From positions 1 through 5,416 of the forward strand of contig CACYDO010000245.1 of assembly GCA_902773165.1 (NCBI GenBank): a DNA stretch of 5,416 nt. Direction: 5' to 3'. Positions 1-4,180 of this stretch are shown here, in pieces (position 1 is the first letter of the stretch; every line of letters begins with the position of its first letter). Both the position numbers and the translations under genes were made by a program. Origin of the DNA: an uncultured Ruminococcus sp. Its GTDB lineage: Bacteria; Bacillota; Clostridia; Oscillospirales; Acutalibacteraceae. The notes under the pieces were generated by a model that worked only from the letters and a program-made list of their open reading frames with translations, had not been told where the DNA came from and did no database searches.

Positions 1-102
1 AAAACCCTTTGTCAGCGTTTTCTGCTTCTGCTTCGGCGCTTGTTCGTCTTCACGGTAATCCTCGTCATCATCAAAATACTCATCAAAAAAATCTTTATTC
101 AC
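1..102 (-). CDS. N-terminus of an unidentified protein (partial, runs off the window)
   Basis: An open frame starts at a GTG (102-100) and runs 34 codons to the window edge without a stop. The start is supported by a GGAGG ribosome binding site at 114-110, seven bases upstream. The visible protein begins MNKDFFDEYFDDDEDY. Eleven of the first 20 residues are Asp or Glu, followed by a short basic, Gln/Lys-rich stretch (residues 24-28, KQKQK). No signal peptide, membrane segment or catalytic motif is visible, and I do not recognise the family. The acidic-then-basic start resembles a disordered cytosolic tail that could precede a membrane or folded domain, but that is a guess. It lies 91 bases downstream of the Cys-rich peptide gene on the same strand, with no convincing terminator between them, so co-transcription is possible. 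Its start codon lies inside a strong inverted repeat (see 96-145). Confidence 0.65.
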   Translation of the reverse strand, partial: MNKDFFDEYFDDDEDYREDEQAPKQKQKTLTKGF

Positions 103-145
103 GGTAACACCTCCGATAATAGTATCGGAAATATTACCGTGAATA
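96..145 (-). promoter_or_regulatory. Hairpin sequestering the GTG start codon and enclosing the ribosome binding site
   Basis: Bases 96-107 and 134-145 form a perfect 12-bp inverted repeat (tattcacggtaa / ttaccgtgaata). Nested inside is a perfect 6-bp repeat (113-118 ccgata / 123-128 tatcgg) with a 4-base loop. In the minus-strand transcript this folds into two stacked stems separated by a 5x5 internal loop. The GTG start codon (102-100) is completely paired within the outer stem, against CAC at 141-139. The GGAGG ribosome binding site (114-110) lies half in the base of the inner stem and half in the internal loop. Such a fold should limit ribosome access, as in RNA thermometers or protein-controlled leaders. 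The symmetry could instead be a DNA operator. The structure is read directly; the regulatory role is inferred. Confidence 0.6.
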
Positions 146-193
146 TACATTAATTTACTTTACTGTCCGAAATTTTTACAGGCTGTTTCGCTA

Positions 194-316
194 TTAGTTG
201 CAGCCGCAGCCGTTGTTGCAGCCACAGCCGCAGTCGTTGTCGCCATTGCAAGCGATCAGAATGATTACGAGAAGGATGATCCAAGTACAGCTGTTGTTAC
301 CAAATGCGTTACACAT
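194..316 (-). CDS. 40-residue Cys-rich single-helix membrane peptide
   Basis: An ATG at 316-314 is preceded by a consensus AGGAGG ribosome binding site (330-325, 8-base spacer), and the frame ends at TAA (196-194). The peptide has three parts. Residues 1-11 are short and polar with Cys2 and Cys10. Residues 12-22 (WIILLVIILIA) are a hydrophobic stretch, about long enough for a short or interfacial membrane helix. The tail, residues 23-40, is Gly/Asn/Cys-rich with alternating Cys-Gly pairs (CGCGCNNGCGC). Eight of 40 residues are cysteine (2, 10, 23, 29, 31, 33, 37, 39). Similar tiny hydrophobic, Cys-rich open frames occur in Clostridia, but I cannot name a family. The tail could bind a metal or form disulfides; neither is shown. 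The coding call rests on the strong ribosome binding site and the organised composition. It is not a lantibiotic candidate on sight, because no modification or export genes are nearby. Confidence 0.72.
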   Translation of the reverse strand: MCNAFGNNSCTWIILLVIILIACNGDNDCGCGCNNGCGCN

Positions 317-413
317 AAAATGTGCCTCCTAAATATTTTATTAATGCTGTCGGTTCGTTAGCTTTTCGGCTTTTCTGTTCAGCCGTTCGCTTTCTTACCG
401 CCTCAGCATTTAT

Positions 414-442
414 AATATATACTATACTTATCTGCTTGTCCG
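414..442 (-). promoter_or_regulatory. Candidate promoter for the Cys-rich peptide gene
   Basis: On the minus strand, CGGACA (442-437, 4 of 6 matches to TTGACA) is followed after 17 bases by TATATT (419-414, 5 of 6 matches to TATAAT). An overlapping TATTAT at 417-412 is an alternative -10 at 19-base spacing. Initiation near 407 would give a leader of about 90 bases before the peptide start codon. The surrounding DNA is very AT-rich, so a chance match is possible. Confidence 0.35.
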
Positions 443-608
443 TGCGCCTTGTCCATTTAAAAAATTTTCTTTTTTATTTTTTCCGTGTTTTTATTCTCAT
501 AAAGCTATATATACCCTGATAATTCCCCCTGTTTGTTTCTCGCATTTACATAATTCGGCATATATTAACAAAATAACTCCGATTATTTAAAGAAAAATTC
601 ATACTGGC

Positions 609-639
609 TTAACAAAAAAATCTCTGTATCGGGTATAAT
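609..639 (+). promoter_or_regulatory. Candidate sigma-A-type promoter for the small RNA
   Basis: A perfect TATAAT at 634-639 lies downstream of TTAACA (609-614, 5 of 6 matches to TTGACA). The 19-base spacing is on the long side; a weaker -35 at 611-616 would give 17. Initiation about seven bases after the -10 falls at G646, exactly the first base of the 5' hairpin of the predicted RNA. That agreement raises confidence. A second TATAAT overlaps at 639-644. Confidence 0.55.
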
Positions 640-645
640 ATAATT

Positions 646-758
646 GTACTCAGGCGGTGCCGCAACCGTTGGAGTACATGTTCTACCCTCCTCAAAATGT
701 ACCCCTCAAACAAAGGAAAGGCGTCGGCTGCCCGCAACAGTCGGCGTCTTTTCTTTTT
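646..758 (+). ncRNA. Probable small RNA (about 110 nt) with anti-Shine-Dalgarno C-rich linker
   Basis: A promoter, two hairpins and a terminator enclose about 110 bases with no credible open frame, which is the layout of an independent small RNA. The 5' hairpin pairs 646-651 (gtactc) with 672-677 (gagtac). After an A-G mismatch it continues through 653-658/665-670 (two G-U pairs) to a hexaloop at 659-664. The middle, 678-711, is largely unpaired and carries two C-rich segments, ACCCTCCTC (685-693) and ACCCCTC (701-707). The first can pair with AGGAGG-type ribosome binding sites. The 3' end is a long terminator hairpin (712-758). C-rich loops of this kind are known in trans-acting Gram-positive small RNAs such as RsaE/RoxS, which bind target ribosome binding sites. 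This RNA is not recognisably one of those, nor does it match 4.5S, 6S or tmRNA by eye. Function is inferred only. Confidence 0.55.
712..758 (+). terminator. Intrinsic terminator of the small RNA
   Basis: In the plus-strand transcript 712-730 pairs with 738-756 over 19 continuous base pairs, four of them G-U, around a 7-base loop (731-737, cccgcaa). The A-rich base of the left arm pairs with the T-rich tract (749-758, ttttcttttt). The G-U pairs mean the fold is much better as plus-strand RNA than as its complement, which indicates direction. Confidence 0.8.
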
Positions 759-766
759 ATCTCAAT

Positions 767-805
767 AAAACCGACCATGCAAAAGATCAACTTCTGCATG
801 GTCGG
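767..805 (-). terminator. Terminator of the sugar-transport genes (possibly bidirectional)
   Basis: A perfect 11-bp inverted repeat (771-781 ccgaccatgca / 795-805 tgcatggtcgg) has a 13-base loop in which AAG/CTT can add three pairs. In minus-strand RNA it is followed by UUUUAUU (770-764) and lies about 67 bases after the last permease stop, so it should end that operon. On the plus strand it is followed by CTGCTTTTCTTTT (806-818), so it may also act as a second terminator behind the small RNA. Confidence 0.8.
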
Positions 806-872
806 CTGCTTTTCTTTTATATATTACTGTAAAAATTATGCTGTGTAAGACTAATCATTCAAATAACGAAAA

Positions 873-1808
873 TTATCCCTTTACAGCACCGGCAACAACA
901 CCGTCGATAATGTACTTCTGCGAGAACGCGTAGAAGATAATGATCGGAACAATCGCAAGTACGAGCATTGCCATCATTGCGCCCATATCAACAGAGCCGT
1001 ATCCGCCTTTAAGATACTGAATTGCGATCGGTACAGTCTTGTACTTTGTCTTGTCGAGTACAAGTGACGGAAGAAGATAGTCGTTCCAGATCCACATTGC
1101 TTCAAGTATCGAAACCGAAATACATGTCGGCTTAAGAATAGGCATTACAACTTGGAAATAAGTCTGCAACGGGTTGCAGCCGTCGATCATCGCTGCTTCT
1201 TCTATCTCTATAGGTATACTCTTTGCAAATCCGCAGAACATAAATACCGCCAGACCTGCGCCGAATCCCAGATATACTACAATGATACCCCACGGGTTAC
1301 CAAGATGGAGACTGTCAGCTGTTTTTGAAAGCGTGTACATAACCATCTGGAAAGGCACGATCATCGAAAATACGCAAAGATAATACATGCACGTTGAGAA
1401 AAACGTTTTAACTCTCGTGATGTACCAGCCGCACATTGAGCAGCAGAGAATAATAACAATAACAGATCCGATCGTTATGATCAGCGAATTTAAGAACGCT
1501 GAGAAAAATCCGATCTTATTAATTCCGTTTACGTAGTTTTCAATACCTACAAATTCCTTTCCAGTAGGAATCGAGAAAGGATTTCGGCTTATGTAAGCCT
1601 TTCTCTTAAAGGAGTTAACAATAACAAGTATGACCGGGATCACATAAATAACGGAAATGATAGAAAGGATCACAGTCCATAACATTGAATAAGGCGAACG
1701 TCTTGCGTTATAGCTGTATGCGCTTTTTTTCTTCTTTTCATTAACAAGCAGCTGCACATCTGAGGGAAGCAGATCGCCTTTTTGTAAAGTTTCCGGAGCA
1801 TATGACAT
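873..1808 (-). CDS. Sugar ABC transporter permease, MalG type (CUT1 family)
   Basis: This 311-residue inner-membrane protein would form half of the channel of a carbohydrate importer, partnered by the MalF-type permease encoded just upstream. Hydrophobic segments lie near residues 42-65, 104-128, 138-160, 171-193, 228-248 and 277-296, the usual six-helix plan. The EAA loop that docks the ABC ATPase is at 204-223 (EAAMIDG, then VVMP). Met replaces the usual Leu before the closing Pro. The C-terminus GAVKG is typical of MalG-type proteins. The start at ATG 1808-1806 overlaps the upstream stop by one base (TAATG). Its AAGGAGG ribosome binding site (1825-1819) lies inside the end of the upstream gene, so translation is probably coupled. 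The N-terminus has a cytosolic extension of roughly 30-40 residues with a KKKK run (25-28), which makes it somewhat longer than common family members. The sugar cannot be told from the sequence. Confidence 0.95.
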   Translation of the reverse strand: MSYAPETLQKGDLLPSDVQLLVNEKKKKSAYSYNARRSPYSMLWTVILSIISVIYVIPVILVIVNSFKRKAYISRNPFSIPTGKEFVGIENYVNGINKIGFFSAFLNSLIITIGSVIVIILCCSMCGWYITRVKTFFSTCMYYLCVFSMIVPFQMVMYTLSKTADSLHLGNPWGIIVVYLGFGAGLAVFMFCGFAKSIPIEIEEAAMIDGCNPLQTYFQVVMPILKPTCISVSILEAMWIWNDYLLPSLVLDKTKYKTVPIAIQYLKGGYGSVDMGAMMAMLVLAIVPIIIFYAFSQKYIIDGVVAGAVKG

Positions 1809-2653
1809 TACTGCTGAACCTCCTTCCTATGAGTAAGAACAAGCTGTATAATTGCCAGCGCACCTACGATCAGCGAGAAGACAACAGCCTTTGCCTGACC
1901 GATACCCTCATAGCCAACTCTGCCATAGAAGGTATTATAAATATTAAGTGCAAGAAGCTCTGATCTGTTTGACGGCAAACCATTTGTCAGCGCCAGGTTC
2001 TGGTCAAACAGCTTAAAGGAGTTTGTAAGTGTAAGGAATGTACAAATAGTAATTGAAGGCATTACCATCGGCAGAATAACGTGACCGAGAACCTGTCTGC
2101 CCGTTGCACCGTCGATCTTTGCTGCCTCGATAAGATCAGGAGGAACGTTCTGAATACCTGCGATATAAATGATCATCATGTAGCCGATCTGCTGCCAGTT
2201 CATCAGTATGATCAAGCCCCAGAAGCCGTAAGTTTCACTGAACGTAAGAGCCAGGTTAAAGTGAGCAAGAATACCGTTGAGTATTAGCTGCCAGATATAA
2301 CCGAGTACGATACCGCCGATAAGGTTCGGCATAAAGAATACTGTTCTGAACAGATTTGTGCCTCTTATACCTTTGGTAAGAAGCATGGCGATCGCAAATC
2401 CGAAGAAATTGATCGTAATTACCGAAACAACCGCAAACAATGCCGTATACCACAAAGCATGTATAAATTCCGGATCTTTAAACATATCCTGATAGTTTTT
2501 TATTCCTACCGGGATCGCGTCGTTTACCGTAGTGAATTTACAGAACGACAGGTAAATGCCCAGTCCGAAGGGCACTACAAATCCGATCATAAATGCGATA
2601 AAAGTTGGCAATGCAAAAAGCGGAAAATAAATTCTTAAATCTCTTTTTGTCAC
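1808..2653 (-). CDS. Sugar ABC transporter permease, MalF type (CUT1 family)
   Basis: This 281-residue membrane protein is the other half of the predicted sugar channel. Hydrophobic segments are near residues 11-35, 67-92, 108-128, 143-166, 196-212 and 255-275. The conserved EAA loop, which contacts the cytoplasmic ATPase, is at 176-195 (EAAKIDG, then VILP) and matches the family pattern fully. It lacks the large periplasmic insert of enterobacterial MalF, as is usual in Gram-positive sugar permeases of about 280-300 residues. The start is a GTG at 2653-2651, chosen because a strong AAGGAGG ribosome binding site (2670-2664) lies 10 bases upstream. The gene follows the AAA+ ATPase gene by 98 bases and overlaps the MalG-type gene by one base. 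The binding protein that should feed it is two genes upstream. Confidence 0.95.
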   Translation of the reverse strand: MTKRDLRIYFPLFALPTFIAFMIGFVVPFGLGIYLSFCKFTTVNDAIPVGIKNYQDMFKDPEFIHALWYTALFAVVSVITINFFGFAIAMLLTKGIRGTNLFRTVFFMPNLIGGIVLGYIWQLILNGILAHFNLALTFSETYGFWGLIILMNWQQIGYMMIIYIAGIQNVPPDLIEAAKIDGATGRQVLGHVILPMVMPSITICTFLTLTNSFKLFDQNLALTNGLPSNRSELLALNIYNTFYGRVGYEGIGQAKAVVFSLIVGALAIIQLVLTHRKEVQQ

Positions 2654-2677
2654 TTGAATTTTCCCTCCTTGTTAGCC

Positions 2678-2693
2678 GTCGGATTACTCCGAC
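2678..2693 (-). promoter_or_regulatory. Small hairpin just upstream of the MalF-type ribosome binding site
   Basis: A perfect 6-bp inverted repeat (2678-2683 gtcgga / 2688-2693 tccgac) with a 4-base loop ends 7 bases before the AAGGAGG site (2670-2664). There is no U tract, so it is not a terminator. It could be an mRNA 5'-end stabiliser, a processing product boundary or a modest translation modulator. A second weak A/U hairpin (2722-2737) lies further upstream. I see no clear promoter in the 98-base gap 2654-2751. Confidence 0.35.
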
Positions 2694-2751
2694 AAATATT
2701 GAAAAGACTTTGACAGATCGCGAAAAGGTAGCTTTTCACTGAAAGGTAATT

Positions 2752-4029
2752 TTACTGCATTCCAAGCAGATGATCTATAAACTGACGCGCCGTTCTTCCT
2801 GAAAAACCGCCGTGATTAAGCTCCCAGCGATTCGCTTCAAGCAGAAGCTGATCCTCCGACATTTTCACACCGTCACGCCGCGCAAGCTCGGCAACAATAT
2901 TCTGAAATTGCTTTTTATCAGGCGAACCGAAATAGATCGTAACCCCAAACCGAGCAGCAAGCGAAAGCTTTTCCTGAACGGTATCGGTCTTATGTACATC
3001 TCCGCTCCAATCGTCTCTATCTGAGAAATTCTCCTTTATCAGATGACGTCTGTTAGATGTCGCGTAGATAAGAACATTCTGCGGCTTCTTTTCAAGACCG
3101 CCCTCAATAACGGCTTTGAGATACTTATACTCCGTCTCAAAATCCTCAAAAGAAAGATCGTCCATATACAAGATGAAATGGTAATTTCTATCCTTGATCT
3201 GAGCAATAACGTCATTGATGTAGCGAAACTGGTGCTTGTAAACCTCGATTATCCTTAGTCCGTCTTCATAATACTGATTAAGAATAGCTTTAATACTCGA
3301 GGATTTTCCCGTTCCGGCGTCACCGTAAAGCAAGCAGTTATTGGCACGCTTCCCCTTTAAAAAGGCTTCTGTATTGTCTGTAAGCTGCTTTTTAGCGCTT
3401 TCGTACCCGACAAGATCGTCCAGGCGAACATGAGCAATATTCGTAATAGGAATTATCTCACCTTCTAAAATACGAAACGCTTTATGAAGACCGAGCTTTC
3501 CTACACCAAACCGCCTATAAAAATCTATCACATATTCAGCAAATTCATCAATGCCCCTGCTGCGCGCCAGCGCAACGCTCAGCTCGCAAATGCAGTCTCT
3601 TATACGCTTATTAAACGCGCGGCCGCTTCCTTCAACTCTTTTATAGTTAAGAAGCATTTCAAAAACGGAAGCGTCGCAAATCTCGCCAAGCAGCTTAAAA
3701 TCATAGCAAAACAGCTCACGGAATATCATAAAATCATGTACAGCAAGTCTTTTCAGCGTACCGTCGCTCATACCGCAGCGCTCACATGCTCTGCTGAAAG
3801 CATTCTCGTTACTCACAATAAGGAGTGTCAGATAATCCTGCCACAGGTTGCCTTTAAATCCATAAACACCTGAAAGCTCAATAAGACGATTTACAGCTGA
3901 AAAGACCTTATCTCTGTAAATATGAATATCCTCCGCCTCTTGTGCAAGAGCTGTTACCTCGATAAGATCGCGGAGAACGTCGCCGTTTTCAAAATTTCTG
4001 TATATTATTAATTCATCAATATGAAACAT
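2752..4029 (-). CDS. AAA+ ATPase of the DUF815 family
   Basis: A 425-residue soluble ATP-binding protein. Residues 1 to about 185 are a mostly helical N-terminal region with several Cys residues. The DUF815 core runs from about 200 to the end. Walker A is GDAGTGKS (236-243), Walker B is ILYMDD (286-291), and sensor 1 is in ATSNRRHL (323-330, Asn326). A late GRTAR (411-415) could serve as sensor 2. Segments such as VRLDDLVGYE (201-210) and NVLIYATSNRRHL (318-330) follow the family pattern closely. The cellular role of DUF815 proteins is poorly defined; AAA+ proteins generally remodel or load partner proteins. This is not an ABC-type ATPase, because no ABC signature (LSGGQ) is present, so it should not be read as the transporter's energy subunit. 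ATG at 4029-4027 has a GGAG site six bases upstream (4039-4036). It sits between the binding-protein and permease genes, an unusual position. Confidence 0.93.
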   Translation of the reverse strand: MFHIDELIIYRNFENGDVLRDLIEVTALAQEAEDIHIYRDKVFSAVNRLIELSGVYGFKGNLWQDYLTLLIVSNENAFSRACERCGMSDGTLKRLAVHDFMIFRELFCYDFKLLGEICDASVFEMLLNYKRVEGSGRAFNKRIRDCICELSVALARSRGIDEFAEYVIDFYRRFGVGKLGLHKAFRILEGEIIPITNIAHVRLDDLVGYESAKKQLTDNTEAFLKGKRANNCLLYGDAGTGKSSSIKAILNQYYEDGLRIIEVYKHQFRYINDVIAQIKDRNYHFILYMDDLSFEDFETEYKYLKAVIEGGLEKKPQNVLIYATSNRRHLIKENFSDRDDWSGDVHKTDTVQEKLSLAARFGVTIYFGSPDKKQFQNIVAELARRDGVKMSEDQLLLEANRWELNHGGFSGRTARQFIDHLLGMQ

Positions 4030-4061
4030 GCGCTTCTCCGATCCCGGAATACCTTGCAGTG

Positions 4062-4105
4062 AAAAAACACCTTTTCGACAACCGACGTCGTTATCAGGTG
4101 CTTTT
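4062..4105 (-). terminator. Terminator-like hairpin between binding-protein and ATPase genes
   Basis: In minus-strand RNA, 4105-4096 (aaaagcacct) pairs with 4072-4063 (aggtgttttt) over 10 bp including one G-U. Inside, 4095-4090 pairs with 4080-4075-side bases GTTGTC (4082-4077) over 6 bp with one U-G, leaving a 7-base loop and a 4-base bulge (4076-4073). The right arm runs into a U6 tract (4067-4062). This is the form of an intrinsic terminator, weakened by the bulge, so partial termination is likely. It lies 32 bases before the ATPase start codon, and I see no good promoter after it, so the downstream genes probably depend on read-through. Confidence 0.6.
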
Positions 4106-4116
4106 CAAATAAGTGC

Positions 4117-4149
4117 AGAGAGTGAACGGAGCAGCTCCGTCCACTCTCT
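4117..4149 (-). repeat. Stable 15-bp stem-loop just after the binding-protein gene
   Basis: Bases 4117-4124 (agagagtg) pair with 4142-4149 (cactctct), and 4125-4131 pair with 4135-4141, around a 3-base loop. In minus-strand RNA all 15 pairs form, one as G-U. In plus-strand RNA that position is an A-C mismatch, so the structure favours function in the minus-strand transcript. No U tract follows on the minus strand. Placed 31 bases after the stop codon of the binding-protein gene, it most likely protects that mRNA 3' end from exonucleases, as stem-loops after sugar-binding-protein genes are known to do. Confidence 0.6.
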
Positions 4150-4180
4150 TTTGGATCCGTATGTTAATTTTATATTAAGA

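Larger units (their letters stand above)
317..645. other. AT-rich region without a protein gene, between divergent transcripts
   Basis: No convincing gene lies between the Cys-rich peptide and the plus-strand RNA. The right half is strongly AT-rich, with long T runs on the plus strand (about 460-500). It holds the peptide's ribosome binding site, a weak minus-strand promoter candidate near 414-442 and a plus-strand promoter candidate at 609-639. The two transcripts therefore diverge from this region. Bases 443-608 show no clear further element. Confidence 0.6.

Noticed and set aside
322..519. 65-codon plus-strand open frame
   Set aside because: It starts inside the ribosome binding site region of the minus-strand peptide gene, has no ribosome site of its own, and its hydrophobic composition comes from T-rich DNA.
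644..848. Two overlapping plus-strand open frames of about 62 codons
   Set aside because: Both read through the small RNA hairpins and the two terminators and lack ribosome sites; RNA structure explains the region better.
2710..2738. Perfect TTGACA on the plus strand
   Set aside because: At 17-base spacing the -10 position reads TTTTCA, and no plus-strand gene follows, so it is probably chance.
3484..3873. 129-codon plus-strand open frame
   Set aside because: It lies wholly antisense to the AAA+ ATPase gene and has no ribosome site or recognisable motif.
4036..4049. 5-bp stem covering the GGAG site of the AAA+ gene
   Set aside because: The stem is short (ctccg/cggaa with one G-U in RNA) and of a kind expected by chance, so I did not list it as a regulatory element.
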